Notes: generated from the letters alone by a model not told the origin. A stretch of DNA of 64,000 bases from Diphasiastrum complanatum (GCA_029204225.1 CM055112.1:23736872-23800871); one strand, 5' to 3'; positions 1-14,241 are shown, counted from the first letter of the stretch. Translations and numbers: made by a program.

Positions 1-1330
1 TATAAATTTGAAATAAAAAACACTTTTGATAATTTAAATCATAATCTCAAGAGCTTCAATCAAAAAACACCTATGATTTTAATAAAGTGCATACATTTTA
101 ATATACTTACAGTTACATTTTCGATGATCATGAGGATTTACATCTTGTACTTTTAATTTCGAATGCATACAAATATGTTGTACTAATAAATCTGATATAG
201 AGTGACCTCCAGGAGTTGTCTTAAACTCGAATTTTTTTGCTTTTCAGAAATATTTTGTATGTCATCTTTGCCCTTTATTTTGTTGCAAATTTCCCTTTGA
301 TGATGGATGCAACAACACCCATGAATTTTTCATATATTTTGTTGGTTTCCACTTATCAGCTTCATCTTTCTCATTGTGAAGCTCTTGCCCCTAACCAGAT
401 CTTCCTTTTGGCCACGAAAAACAACAGAAAACAAATTGGATGAACGACATAGGATGACTCACCCCAACCTCTATCACGCCATTTTCTTGAGCAATGGCCA
501 TGGTGAAGTAATAGTGGATGACGAGTATAATGTTCTGTCCCAATTGCCAACGATGACGAGCAGAATGTTCTGTCCCGATTGCCAGTGTTAGCATTTCAAA
601 AGCCAGCATTCAATCTAATTGCAATGAAGAAAAAGCGAATAAGCCTTTTTGTCAACACTCACCAAATTTCCCATGAACGACCCAAGCTCAGCTTAGATGA
701 ATCATGACACACATCCTCTGAACCAACCGTACTTTACAAGCATCTGTCAAATATGTGAACGCCCCAGAGAGCCATATGCGGGAAAACGCGCAAGTATGGT
801 TTGGAGGAAGGCCCCTTCTTTCTTCTGCCCACCCTACTCCAACATGGCAACCACTCTTCTTTCTTTGCAGCATTGCTTCTATGATCTAAGGAGCACTGGC
901 CGCCATGGCCCAAAACAAAGTCGAATATACCAAGAAATACCGAGAAAATTTAGGAATTTTTTTTTGCTTGAGGTGTCAAGTTCAAGTGCATGAGGTGTGG
1001 GGAAGACTCCATTTGGACTATAGGGGAAGTGGAGTGCATGAATGAGGTGTATTAGTTAGAGAGGGTGAATTGGTGAGGTGTACAAGTTTGGGAGAGAGAT
1101 TAGGATGAGCTGCCATGGAGAAGTAGGAGTGTAGGAGGGCGCCCCATTCTAGGTGTCAAATAGCCTAGAATGCATGTGGCAAAGTAGGTGGGAGGTAGGT
1201 GGTACAAGGTTTAATCTTGACCTTTATTTACATATAGTTTTTCATTGTCACAACTTGGGAATTTACCCAAGTGCAATCTTCCTAGGGAAAAGGCCAAAGT
1301 ATATGCCCATGTTGTTTTGCATAATAGTCA
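1..1330. other. No recognised gene
   Basis: Short ORFs occur in all frames but none shows a recognisable domain, signal peptide or splice pattern. Apart from a small tandem duplication at 517-584 I see nothing to annotate. Confidence 0.6.
517..584. repeat. 35-bp tandem duplication
   Basis: The segments 517-549 and 552-584 are near-identical, both running from GATGACGAG to a TTGCCA end with a shared ATGTTCTGTCCC core. A simple local duplication. Confidence 0.75.
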
Positions 1331-1332
1331 TT

Positions 1333-1747
1333 CATTGGCACTTAATTCTAGAGGTTGCCCATCCTCAATCATGGTCATTGGCACTTTATTCTAGAGGTTG
1401 CACATCCTCAATCATGGTGGAAAAGGGTCAATAGGGTGATCAGACCCTTGGCCTTGTCCTGTTCTTTATAGACTCTTATGAGCCTTTATTATAGGCTTAG
1501 TAATAAGCCTTCCTTTTAGACTCCTTTGAGCCTTCATTATAGACTTAGAAATAAGCCTTCTTCTTGTAAACAGTCTTTAGCTTTGAAAGCTTCTTGTTCT
1601 TGTTCTGGTCCTTCAGGCACTTTCATGAGTACCTGCACACACCTTCAAAGTAAGGTCAGTCCTTAAGCCCAGAATGCTTCTTATTCTTGTTCTTGTTCTT
1701 TGGGCACTTTCATAATTACCTGCACATACCCTCAAAGAAGAGTCAGT
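1333..1747. repeat. Three successive tandem duplications
   Basis: Three unrelated sequences are each duplicated once, head to tail. They are 1333-1375/1376-1418 (43 bp, CATTGGCACTT start), 1469-1517/1518-1565 (about 49 bp, ending AATAAGCCTTC) and 1589-1660/1676-1747 (87-bp period, sharing GGCACTTTCAT and ACCTGCACA). Each pair is about 85-90% identical by eye. No coding capacity is evident. Confidence 0.8.
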
Positions 1748-2420
1748 TTTCATACCATCAGACATGGCTTATAGAAGGGTCTTAGTTCTACAGGTAGTAA
1801 TACATGCACACTCAAATTATTAAAGCAATAAATTCATCCAATATCCAAAAAGAATAATGGTCATTGGTAGTTTTATGTCATCAAAGTCTTTGTGAAGATG
1901 GGAGATGGGAAAGTTCTTATTTCTTTGGGGCAATTTGTCTCTACAAATTACATGGAGATGGAGAAACCAACAAAGTTTTCTCCTTGGATTGAGAATGTCA
2001 AATGGGTACAAATGGTGCCCTTTTATTCTTGGGGAGGACCTTGCCCCATTTATCCTATTGGCTACTTGAAGTGGCATGGATTGCAATCCTAGCCTTTCAA
2101 AGAAACACAAAAGATCGATGTACAAAAGAAACACACCCCACCTACCACCATTTGATTTCGACTCAAACTTTAACTTAGACTTTGGCCTTTAACGTATTTT
2201 ATTTGCAAATAGGGCCGAAGTCACTAAAACACTTATGTGATTGGTAGCTACATGCTGCTAGTGTGATTCCTCTTTCCATGACTGTGATTGATCCATAGCT
2301 TGGGGGCTAGATCCGTCTGATCTAGATTTGGTTGGGTTGGTTTATCCACCACCCGTTCCCTTTGTTGTTGCTTTGTTTGGCATGCTTAGAGTTGGATCTT
2401 AGAAGTAGGGCTTTATAGTT
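1748..2420. other. No gene; contains an LTR-like fragment in + orientation
   Basis: No coding signal. The stretch 2299-2345 (CTTGGGGGCTAGATCC onward) resembles the reverse complement of about 2585-2640. A short piece of the gypsy LTR therefore lies here in the opposite orientation to the LTR at 2510-2974. Confidence 0.45.
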
Positions 2421-2501
2421 GAAGCCACTGAGACTTTCCACAAACTCAATAAGGCCTTAGTTACCGCACCAATCCTTCGACCCCCTATCTGGACCATATA
2501 A
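2421..2501 (+). mobile_element. Ty3/gypsy RT/RNase H junction fragment
   Basis: A 26-codon open stretch reads FHKLNKALVTAPILRPP, the characteristic plant Ty3/gypsy segment just after the RT thumb (consensus F..LK.AL..AP.L..P). It ends at a TAA and has no flanking pol homology on either side, so it is a short orphan fragment on the plus strand, abutting an LTR of the opposite orientation. Confidence 0.6.
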
Positions 2502-2509
2502 TTCCATGT

Positions 2510-2974
2510 CCATTATAATGACCCCAAAGGATTGCCTCTAAGATGAGGATAGGAGAACACAATAAGAGAGACTATGGAGCCAAACCGCCCAACCAATCTT
2601 AGATCAAAGCTGGATCTAGCCCCCAAGCCATGCCATGTGAAGCAAGAGGAGAAGAGAAAAACTGGTAACCTAAATCCAATATGTCGACAGGAGAATCCCC
2701 AACTCATTATATAGAGAGTAGAGTCTTGTGCATGAAACCATGCAACCCCCATGCAGGTCAACTAGAAATAGATCACATCTCTTCATGCAGTCCTCCTGCC
2801 TATATTCGTCACACAAACATACAATACTCTATATTTCTCAATTAGAGTGTCTAGGTCCTTTGAAGATAATTAGTCACAAATAGGCCTTGACATGGAATTA
2901 AATCATGGCGTGACCAATAATCTCAAACACTGGAGGGCCGGCCTACCATATTAGGACTATTCCAGGTCCTAACA
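2510..2974 (-). mobile_element. Ty3/gypsy LTR (3' LTR of minus-strand element)
   Basis: On the minus strand a purine-rich tract (AAGGAGGGAAGAA, 2975-2987) is followed directly by TGTTAGGACCTGG. This is the expected polypurine tract / LTR start arrangement. Related sequence recurs at 53836 (plus) and at about 59430 (minus), each next to a similar purine tract, which supports one LTR family. The inner boundary near 2510 is approximate. Confidence 0.6.
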
Positions 2975-5900
2975 TTCTTCCCTCCTTAAACTGCTTCTAT
3001 CCTTAGAAGCTCCTCAAGACAGAAAAGAATTACAATAACAGTTCCTTTAACTTTCAATATTAGCCTAGGAAATCATTATCCTTAGTTTGACTTTCATATC
3101 AAACAAGCACTCAGAGGTAATCAATTTTCCAATTGTTAATCTCTATTCTGGAGTACAACTCAAGTTTGAGAAATATACTAAGCGATAAATTTCTCAACTA
3201 GGTTACACTCAACACAAGTTAGTAACATCACCTTCATGTAAAACACTTACATGAACCATTGAGTGAAATATTCCCTAACTTAGGAGATTAGAATTAAAGA
3301 AAAGTAATAATAATTATAGTTTGAAATTATCCACAAACTCTGGCAAACAATTAGGCAAAAAGCTTCCAAGTACAACTATCCTTAGAATCCAATTCTAAGA
3401 TATGATAATTCATTTAACTAAATCTCTAGGAGAATCATTAAGATATAGAATGATTAAAACTCATCTCTGAGTATCTCAGATACTCTTTTGAGTTAAATGC
3501 TCCTGTTTCTAGCACCAAATGCAAGAAAACAACATTCCATTTTAATAGACTTGTCTGTCTCCTATGATAATTGAGATTCAATTAAATGAAGAACTATACT
3601 CAAGCATCTACAGACCATAAACTGTAGTAGAATAGCATCCACTAGATAAATAATTTCTCCACAATAAAATACTTATCATGTGAGAATGTTTGTGAGATCC
3701 ATAGGTTCTCAATAATATTGTAGTAAAGAGATTCAAAACACTGATCTGAATTCCTACTCAATTAATAGACCAAGACTTAATCGTCACACTTAAGAATCAT
3801 CACCATTCCTTTAAATCCTATGATAGTAATTAAGTATCTATTTATGATCCGTCAATCATAAATATTTAGATTCGTATGATTCGTCAATCATAATTTTCTA
3901 GAATCCAAAATCATACTTAATCATTTACAGGATACTGGAGTATATGTCCAACATAACTCAGGAAAAAGTAAGAATCATTCCAAAATCTTTCCACTAAGAA
4001 AATACTGGATTTAGGAATATTTTTCAAACATGATTCTTTAACTGAAGTGCAAGATTTCAAATTCTATAAAGCACTGGTAATTAAAGACTGAATGCATACC
4101 AAAATGACCATCATCTTCAACTACAAAAAAAACTTTAGATTACAATCTAGAATCAAATCTAGATACCCAAAGTCCTGCTGAATATCAATTCAGATATTAT
4201 TCTCGGATTCATTATGATTTGCTATCCAAGTGAGCTCTGTGGGATACAATCACTAATGAGCTGAGTCTATTCCTTAACTGAGGAATATTCTATTCCAAGA
4301 ATACTATATATCCAATGCACATAATTTTAACCGATGAATCATGATGATTCACTAATCATGCGTCTTACAAGTAATATAACTAAATAAATAAACCATTAGT
4401 TCCTGGTGAATTCTCCTCACGCTGATCGTTTTACCAATTAATTTCATCATGGAGTAATCAACTACTCAAGTTAATTGCCAATGATTCAGAAATCTCAAAT
4501 GTCTAGGTGAAGAATTCAATTATACTAGTATGACACCACATTTAGATCCTTACCCGAATCATTTATAAGTTAATCCATAAATCTTCCACACAAAGATTTG
4601 TTAACTCAGCAAGTATCTGTCAAAACAATACTTGATCATATCATGTTCACCGATTAGGCTAAGTGCACCAAATAACTCTAGTAACCAGGAATACATAGTT
4701 GATTCATACAAGATTAGTCGTCACATATGTGAATAATCTCACTATGACCCAGTATATAAACACAATATTAGCTGGCAGATTCCTCCAGAACCCACATATG
4801 TTACTCACATATCTCACTGAGATCTTGTAACTCAGCTACAAAATATTTTCCATTTCTCATGAGTAAATAACATATCCAGAAATCTCTGAGATGAATAAAA
4901 TTCATTCTCAGCAGTTTTCCAATCCAATTTCTTCTAATAGCATAATTTCTTCCACTTAACAACCCCTCACTGATCCTAGTACTAAAACTAAGATTAGATT
5001 GATCCAATATAGAACTCTCAGACTTAAATTCTGATCAAACTTACTTCTATTCCAATCAAAATGGAGTTAGTAACCTTTGACCTTTCACTGTACTACTTAT
5101 AGATAATGATTCAAATATCAAACTTGTTCTAGTTCTAGATTGTCCACACATCCTCTTATTCGAAAAGTTCCAATCAAGTATCTTACTCTGAATTTATCCG
5201 AAATCACTTTCAGACCAAATCTCATTTCTATACCACAAGTGGTTCTCTTCCGAAAGCTATGCAACCAACAGATTCCTAGATAGAATATTATCTCATCACT
5301 TCACCTCTCCTTTTAAGAAAATTATCAATTTCCATTAAAGTTAACTGTAAAGATGATATATGAAAATATCCAAATCCAAGAAAAGTTAGTAATAAGTGCT
5401 TCCACTAAAGGATTCACTCTATTACAATCATGACTTTTCTTTCAAATATTTCCATTTCATCGAAATCCATTTATGCACAAAGAGATATCCATGGTTTAAG
5501 ACATTGAACCACTTTGACTTTAGAATTTATCTGACTTCCAAGTCTATTTACACAAGTAGTAATTTATATGACATAACAGTCTTTCAGAACAATAACTTCA
5601 TGCTGGAAAGAATCATATAAATCAGTCTGATGTCTTATATTTGAGAAATTACTAAGAAGTAAAGGATTAATTAAGAAAGCGAGAAATAGATTTGAGGGCC
5701 TTTGATTTTGTAAATAATGAGATACCACATTGGGATCTAGATTAAATCTCAAAATTTTTCAAAATACCCCACATTTGATCGAATGGTTTTCTTTTTCTCA
5801 TATCGCGACTAGGTACTAAAACACACCATTGATCTTCAGATTTTTACAATCCTAGAATTTTCTTTCCAAAATTACTGATGTCCCATACCATCAGCTTTTC

Positions 5901-7300
5901 CTTCCATAAAACCCTTAACCACCTTATCTGATATTCTAGAGATCCACAGATCGTCTAGTTGTCCTATAATCACTATAGGATATTATCTCTTGTTCACAAA
6001 CATTGGAGAATCCATTTATTTTCGGATGACTGGCATGCCCATCAGATGGATACGACAAATCCACACCTGATTTTGTGATTTAGACAGAAGAATTAACATG
6101 GTTCAACACTATATTCTGATCCTTACAGGTTAATGATAAGCTTCAAATCCCCCAGGATCCAAGAGCATTAACTCTAGGGACAAACTTCTATCAATTAACA
6201 GATCCAATGTAACCCATATATCAGATTTTACTTCTAATATCACAATTGACATCCAAAACTGTGGATAACTCAATGGTTACAAAGATATAAGTTATGATTA
6301 ATAAAAAATAACATTTAGATTCGGATACTTTCTACACTGTATTCACTCCAAATAAGTTTGTCGAATAAAGAATTACCTCCAAGTACCACAGATTTTCCTC
6401 CATTAATTATTTAACAAGTATCTCAAAAGCTTTGGTTTGTTCAATTTTAATGACCAAAATCATCAAATTCACAATAACCAACTGATCGGTGTTCCACCGA
6501 TTTGAAAAAAAGAAAATTGAAAAAAATACAATTTAACTCCATTTATTGGGAGTACCAATACTCCAGAGTTAATGGTTTAACTAGCATCGTACCAAGGAAT
6601 CGAATTTCTAAACTAGGTATATGCCTGCGAACCATACCATTCTTCCTTCTACGTCAAGATCAGATTAAAAAAATTCATATCCAAAACCGATTATTACAGC
6701 TTAACCAAAGGTCCAACAATACTAAAGTTCCCAAAATAAACTGGCAAAAATGTTAAAGTGAGAAAGTCCGAAAACATGTGTATTGTTCCTAGAGAAAGGA
6801 AATCCAAATTTCTTCAACTCCCGTTACAAGAAACAATACAAATTCCAAGGCTAAATTTTGACAATCAAACACCAAGAAACTGAAATTTCTTAATTGGGTG
6901 TCAGTAACTTCAATTTCCAGAGTCGTTCTACAAAACCGATTCCAATCCAACTCAAAGTTACCAAATGTCCAAAAAATTTTCCAAGCCTTGATCAACAGGC
7001 ATGCATTTGCACTGATGTAGATAGTCACCCAATTCTTCGAATTGTCGATCACTCACTACACATCAGAACGACTTTAGTCACCTTGCCCACCATGCCAAAA
7101 GCCCAAAAAAGTGTCTCTTCAAACAAACAAAGTTTGATTCCATCTCTCTGGCGGCTACAGTCGCGATGGCAGTTCGAGTTCTTCACAAAACAAGTTGTGT
7201 GCCCCTCCTCTCTTCACTAAACGAAACATCCAGGCACTCATCCGCTGTCAGGAATTAGCAAGAATGGTTAGCCATTGCTCGTTCTACACATGGCTAGTCT
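2975..7300 (-). mobile_element. Degenerate Ty3/gypsy internal region
   Basis: AT-rich sequence without long ORFs. The part nearest the LTR aligns by eye, on the minus strand, with the better preserved element at 59431-60000. A reading with LSYLRIG...KDSC around 3470-3340 corresponds to VYLRIPKDSR in that copy, a gypsy integrase C-terminal motif. Beyond about 4 kb I cannot recognise pol domains, and assigning the rest to the same element is inference from orientation and base composition. Confidence 0.4.
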
Positions 7301-8561
<1,261 letters not shown>

Positions 8562-8839
8562 ATGGCGACAAAGGAGTTCACAGGAGGCGCGCTAATACTG
8601 CTTCTTTCCTTTAATTATATGTGCATACATGGCATTCTTGGAGGGTGTAGATAGGCGCATTACTGGCAGCCAAATCTGTCATTAACTAAAAGTTTGTTTA
8701 TTCAAATGAATGCAGGAGGCTTTAGGCCTATCCTACTACTGTCTTTTGCAGGATAAAAATATATACTGATGACTTCTCTATCTGTAATGGACTTTTTTTA
8801 AAGGAAAGGGAAGGTTTGTGTTCTTGATGTGGATGCTAT

Positions 8840-9845
8840 TAAAAATTAAATTCTTTATGAATGTCATGACTCACCATGCGCAGGACATCCCGGCATACAT
8901 TGTACATTAGATTTGGTATGAAGGGACTTTTATTGGCCAAAACTCAAACCCCTTGTAGAATTTTAGGTGGTCAAGTGTGACCAATGCTAATTGAATAAAG
9001 TTGAATGCCGTAAGGCTGGCGGATTGTTGCATCCATTGGATATCCTGAATAAGAGATGGGATAGTATTTCCATGGATTTCGTGGTTGGGTTACCGCGGAC
9101 GAATAAACAGCATGATGCAACTTGGGTTGTGGTACCATCTTACCAAATTGGCTACGTTTATTCCGGTAAAGACCACCAGGAAGGCATTTGATTTAGCTCA
9201 GACATTTGTGGAGCGTCTGTTTAGACTTTACGGACTACTTAGTGATATGGTGAGCGATCGCGATCCAAAGTTCACCGGTCACTTTTGGTTGGCCATGTTT
9301 GCTAAACTAGAGATGACTTTGAGCTTGAGTTCTTCTGATCATTTTGAGATAGATGGAAATCTGAACAAATCAGACGATGGAACAAATGCTTTGAGCATAT
9401 GTTTCCTAACGACAATCTGATTGGGAGAAGTATCTTCTATTAATCGAGTTTGCCTATTATAGTAGTAAGCATTCAGTTGCCGGTTATAGCCCGTTTATAG
9501 GTCACCCATGGCAGTAGAGACTCGAACAATCAAGTTTCAGAAGGTAGCGGATTTCCTACATGATATGCAGGAAATGCTACGGATTGCACGTGAAAATGTT
9601 CAGTGTGCCCATGATAGGGACCGACATTATGCAAATATGAAACGATCACCGAGAGACTTTCAAGTGGGAGATTGGGTATATTTGAGATTCTTGAAGGATT
9701 CTAGTGTAATGCATACCGGCAAGCAAGCAGTTGCTTATGGGATATTGAGAATTCTCAAGGCCTTCACTAGGCACTCAAGCCCGCGGCACTTTCTTGTGCG
9801 TCGCTTGCAACATACATTCCTCAACATCTTTGGCAGCCGCTTCTA
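8840..9845 (+). mobile_element. Ty3/gypsy integrase remnant (zinc-binding, core, C-terminal)
   Basis: Pieces of one gypsy integrase appear in order on the plus strand. First comes an H2C2-type zinc-binding motif (CHDSPCAGHPGIH, then CDQC). Next is core sequence with ISMDFVVGLPR at about 9066-9100, IPVKTTRKAFDLA and the acidic SDRDPKFTGHFW at about 9255. A C-terminal part (ADFLHDMQEMLRIA, then DFQVGDWVYLRF) follows at 9550-9690. Reading frame changes and stops occur at about 8995, 9190 and 9420, so it is dead. The same family is present on the minus strand at 59860-60791. Confidence 0.8.
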
Positions 9846-9912
9846 TAAGAAGGTTTCTCACGATTCTCATCATTCGTATCGGAGCACCGCTCGACTCCCA
9901 ACAAACTCAAGC

Positions 9913-11514
9913 TGAACCAGAAGTCCATCAAGAGCCACTTTTTTGTGTTGGATTTGAAAAATCTAATGAAGTACTCCATGTCGGAGCAGCTTGGGAAAGT
10001 GAGCAAAAAAATATCACCTTGCCGATACAACACAATCAATTTTCTAAAGAAGCAATTGTGATAGATGGTGATTCGAGAGTTAACCTGATTACTACAAAGC
10101 TATGTGCAAAGTGGGGCTTTTGCCATTAAGCTGGCTGTTCGTTCGCGAGGAATGGTTGAAGATATACCTGTCAGAATTGCTGGAGTACAGTTTTTCATTA
10201 CTTTTGTAGTAATGGACTTACCAGAAGCACCAAATGTCTACCGAGTCCTATTGGGACGCCCATGGTTACGAGTTGCGCAAGTAATCCATAACTGGGGTAC
10301 TGGGAAAATCACTTTTGAAAATCGTGAATATGCAGGTTGATACTATAACTTGGACTATCAAACCATTGGCTCAAAAAGAGGATGATGATTCATCAACAAC
10401 GGATCATACTTGTGACCGACCAGTAAAAAATTGGGGAGTTCATTACGACTCTCAAACCGATACTGTCAACTGGAATCAAGCTCTTGCAACGATTGACTGT
10501 ACAGCATGATATATGTGTCAACAAGATAATCAATCAGATTTGAGCAAGATTTCATTATTGGATCGAACTTTAGATACACCGATCACTTTTCCTTTGAATG
10601 TGTTGAATGTAGCTTGGATAGCAACGGAGCCTATATCAGATCCGATTGAAGATGAACTCATTTATGTGAGTCATGCCTTGACTTATGATGACGATGCAAA
10701 ACTTACAGATGAGCAGATTCTAAATCATATGGATCTGACCAGATTTGGAGTGCGTAATATTCCTGATAAACCGTCAATAGGACCGCCAAAAGCAGTTATA
10801 TTGAAGGAAGACAAGATCATAGAGTCAATGACGAAGAAACAAGCCAAACAACATTATGATACGGTCCTGAAATGGAAAAATCCTCCTCAAAAGATTGATT
10901 CAAAGAAGGTGCCACTCTTACTTGATAAAGGCAAATGAAAAGTTGACGAAGATTCCTCAAGTCAGAGTTCTAGCAAGACATCACCGTCTAGGAAATCTTC
11001 ACCTTCGAAGAAGAGTTTATCTTTTCGGAAGTCATCACCTCCACGATCAATTCTTGTTAAGAAGGCTAAGCGAAGATCCAAGACAAATCCTTTTGACAAA
11101 GAACAAGCAAATGAAGTTCAGTATAGCTGGGAGATCTCAGTAGACTTCCATCAAGCCCTACAAGCATACCAGCAGGAGTATATCCACTCTCCTAATCCCA
11201 TAGTCAAGCAATCGGCGCTGTTCTCAAAAGATCTCACTCTATTGGCGTCCGTTGCAACGCAATGGGATGATTGCCTTCCTACTTTGGAATTTGATCCGAA
11301 TAAGCCAATGGCGTCAGATAGTATTATGGATCAGCTGCCGATGGCCAGATTATATTTCCATGCTGCAATGATGGGAGGCTCCTGGGAATCTCGATTTACA
11401 GCCTGGACGACTTCAAAATGGATCGCCGGACAACCTAGATTTCAACACTGCCTGACTCGATTTCATGGAGAAGGTGCAATCTCATTTAATAAAGATTTGC
11501 CGAGATGCAAATAA
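9913..11514 (+). pseudogene. Retropepsin-like ORF with unidentified long C-terminal region
   Basis: Three overlapping frames (to about 10129, 10104-10340, and 10315-11514 with stops at 10507 and 10936) read as one disrupted protein. The first part carries a retroviral-type aspartic protease signature: VIDGDSRVNLIT at about 10060-10090, where the usual catalytic triplet D-(T/S)-G is degenerate. The flap-distal YRVLLGRPWLR follows at about 10240-10270. The later 330 codons contain an acidic/Lys region, a Ser/Lys-rich patch (KTSPSRKSSPSKKS, about 10980-11030) and a C-terminal part with no motif I recognise. Base composition is less AT-rich than its flanks. Probably the protease-linker part of a Ty3/gypsy element distinct from the integrase just upstream; no RT follows. 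Confidence 0.55.
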
Positions 11515-12976
11515 AAGCCCACAGTAACTGCATTTTGCAGGTGTCATGGGACCGCCACCAGTTTTGGTGGGGGATACTATTGGAGGGTTTGCGGATCCCA
11601 AGGCAACTCTAATCCTAGTTAATAAGTGAGAGAGATTTGACACCCTACGTATGTAAGTCCAACCCAATGATCACACAGTTATTTGATTAATTAGAAAGTC
11701 AATAAAAGGACATTAGGTCTTTTTGCGGGACTTTTAATATCGCAGGGCCTAAATGTCAAGTTAGTGAATAAAATTGGGTTTCCCTCCAATTTTGGATGGT
11801 TCCCACTCTTTTTTAAATTTGAATAATTAGGGAGGCATGATGCTAGATTGATTAGATCTTGGGTTGAGGATAGGCAAGGAAAGAAACCCACTAGACTTGA
11901 GGCTAGTCTTGAGATCCACCTTGAGTCCCCACCATTTGGCTCATGAGATTGTTAGGACCCTTTGCCACATAGGAACAACTCGAGCCATTTTGTTGAGTTG
12001 CCACTCACACTCAACTCCAACAAGCTAATAAGAAGAGATATAATCAAATTTAAAACAATGGAATGGAGGAGAGATGAAAGGTGGAGAGGATATCACCTCG
12101 ATGTAGGAGAGAAAGCATGAAATTGAATTTGAACATAAACATCATGCTGAGATGCATAATAAGTCACTGCACTTGGCTACTGCTAAATCTAAAATTGCCC
12201 TAAGTCTTGCAATTCTTATTGCACAACAAGTATGGATTTTGAAACTGCAAGTGCTTTGACTCTTGGATGCTAGTTGATATCCATAACACACACAAAATCA
12301 ATGTGAACATAACACATCGATATGGCAAAGACGAGGTAGGGAAGCAACCCAAGTCGGTGTTCAAGAAAGCTAGCAAAGCATAGGAATGAAATCGACATTA
12401 TTTCTTAAAAATCGATATCATAAAAATTTTGACTATTTTTTTATTCTCCTTAGAAAACCGAGGAGCTTAGAAAAATGTAGGTTTTTTAAGGATTACCTAA
12501 CAAAAGCTTTCAAAACATGGCTTTGTCAGACACCAACTTAAAAGAATCAGTCAAGCAGTTGATAAAAGAGACATCACTTTATCCCATCAACAAGTGTCTT
12601 CCATGTAAGGAGGGATGGGGACATGTGGCAAGATGCCATGCCCATTATCCTAAAGTCTTGTGATGATGTGACAAGCACAGCCTTTCTTCAAACATATGTT
12701 GTTTCATAAGAGCTGGTAAGGGAATCCAGGAATCCTGTACCCTCAAAAAAAAAGAGAAAATATATTTAAGAAAGCGCATTAATTTCTAGATCAGTGCTTT
12801 TTTTTAATTATTTTGCTTGTTAATTTTGAAGAAAAATTTGCATTCATTTCTAGATCAGTGCTTTGATTTTGCTTGCGAATTTGAACACAAATTTTATAAT
12901 TTGCTTGCAAGCTAGTCATCCCATTCTTGTTGTTTGATTGCCATAAAAAAAATGCATCTATGATCTAATGGCTTGA
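11515..12976. other. No recognised gene
   Basis: AT-rich intergenic sequence lacking long ORFs, LTR termini or obvious repeats. It forms the far-upstream flank of the TRAF-type gene. Confidence 0.6.
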
Positions 12977-13311
12977 TTGTATTTGCAATTCCCAATTCTT
13001 ACGTCAAGGCAGATGCAGAAGAAGGGTTTATATTTTTGGGATTCATTTGCAATCTCTGAACAAACCCAGCTCTCAATCTCTTCAATCATGCCTTTCCCGG
13101 AGCTTTCCATGGGCAATGATGCCCTGGAGTATTATCAAACCCTGAAATGTGATGAGGGATTAATTCTTCTTGTTTTGGTTGATGTTCCAAGAGAAGTAAT
13201 TTCTTTCTTGCAGTTGACCTGACTGAATAAGAGTAGTTTCTTAAGGTAAATAATTGCTTTCTTGCACTTGGGCTAACTGAATAAGATTAGTGTGTGGTGT
13301 GGTGAGTGGGT
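12977..13311 (+). promoter_or_regulatory. Probable 5' leader of the TRAF-type gene
   Basis: Pyrimidine-rich patches and a possible 3' splice site (TTTCTTGCAG ending near 13214) lie shortly before the chosen ATG. Two similar phrases ending in CTGAATAAGA occur at 13222-13231 and 13277-13286. A short upstream ORF begins in this stretch. No clear TATA box is assigned; a leader intron is possible but unproven. Confidence 0.35.
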
Positions 13312-14241
13312 ATGCTGAAGGTAGATTTAGGAAGCAGAACCAGAGGGGGCGAAGAGGTTGGTGGCAACGCAGACATGCTGGAAGCAATTGGGTCTCCATC
13401 TGCACCTTCAGAATGTGGGTATGTTGATGTTGATCAGGTGCAGACAATTGAGTGGGCATTGCTGCGTACTCTGGCTGCAGCATGCATGGAAAAGACAACA
13501 GGGGATATGTTCAAGCGCCCCATGTCTGTTGCTGCGGATGTAAAGCGTGAGATGATAGACTATCTGCGGCAGCAGACAGAGTCCTATAGCTCAGAGATCA
13601 GGCGAACCATGGTAATGCCTTCAAAGATTGTGAATGAGTTTCTGGACGGCTTCGTGCGATCGAAAAGAAATCTTTTCGGATTTGTCTCCAGTAAAATTAT
13701 GTTCATGGAGAAGTCGGATGAGAAGATCGAGGAGGTTGTGTCTGAGCTTGATCGTGCCGGAGTCTGGATGATCGGGCAACGTGAGACATTTGCCAAAACC
13801 CTAGTCAGGAAATTGGACAAGAGCAAAACTTATCATTGTGAGGTTAATCTGTTGTCTGCTGAAGAGCTTGGTTTGCACAAAAGCAAATGCTCCTTGAGGC
13901 CAGTGATATGCGAAAACCAGGGCTGTGAAAGTGTGTTTTCTGTCAGGCAAGGAGCAGAACATGATGCATCATGCCCTTTCAAGTTGCTGCCTTGCAAGCA
14001 GGAATGTGACGCCAAAATTATGCGAAGTGAGATGATTGCTCACTGTGGTAGTGTTTGCCCCATGAAGATGGTGAATTGCCCTTTTAGCACTGTTGGCTGC
14101 ACGCATGTGATCCCTCAGGGCACTTTAGAGCAACATTGCTCTACTTTGATGGGTCCCCATTTGCTGTACCTTCTTCATGCATTCCAGAGCCAAGAGGGAG
14201 CGGTTGAAAGCCAAGGCGAACGGCTTATGCTACTGGAGAAG
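13312..14241 (+). CDS. TRAF-type zinc-finger family protein, exon 1 (310 codons)
   Basis: Exon 1 of the only well-preserved conventional gene in the window. The start is the ATG at 13312 (MLKVDLGSR). The N-terminal 150 residues contain the plant-family segments TTGDMFKRPMSVAADVKREM and SKRNLFGFVSSK, a helical region. Cysteine/histidine-rich TRAF-type fingers follow: CEVNLLSAEELGLHKSKC, then CENQGCESVF...H...CPFKLLPCKQEC, then HCGSVCPMKMVNCPFSTVGC. The exon ends in LLYLLHAFQSQEGAVESQGE...LLEK at a GT donor (AAG|GTAAAG, phase 0). Plant members are about 320-380 residues with a C-terminal coiled coil, which exon 2 supplies. They are presumed intracellular zinc-binding adaptor-like proteins; the molecular role is not established from sequence. 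No frame damage is seen. Confidence 0.88.

Noticed and set aside
697-993. 98-codon plus-strand ORF with several Cys and Pro residues
   Set aside because: No recognisable finger spacing, splice sites or homologue; Cys residues are not in C2H2/C2C2 order.
13306-13311. An earlier start for the TRAF gene at a GTG codon
   Set aside because: GTG is not a usual plant nuclear start, and the ATG at 13312 lies two codons later in the same frame.
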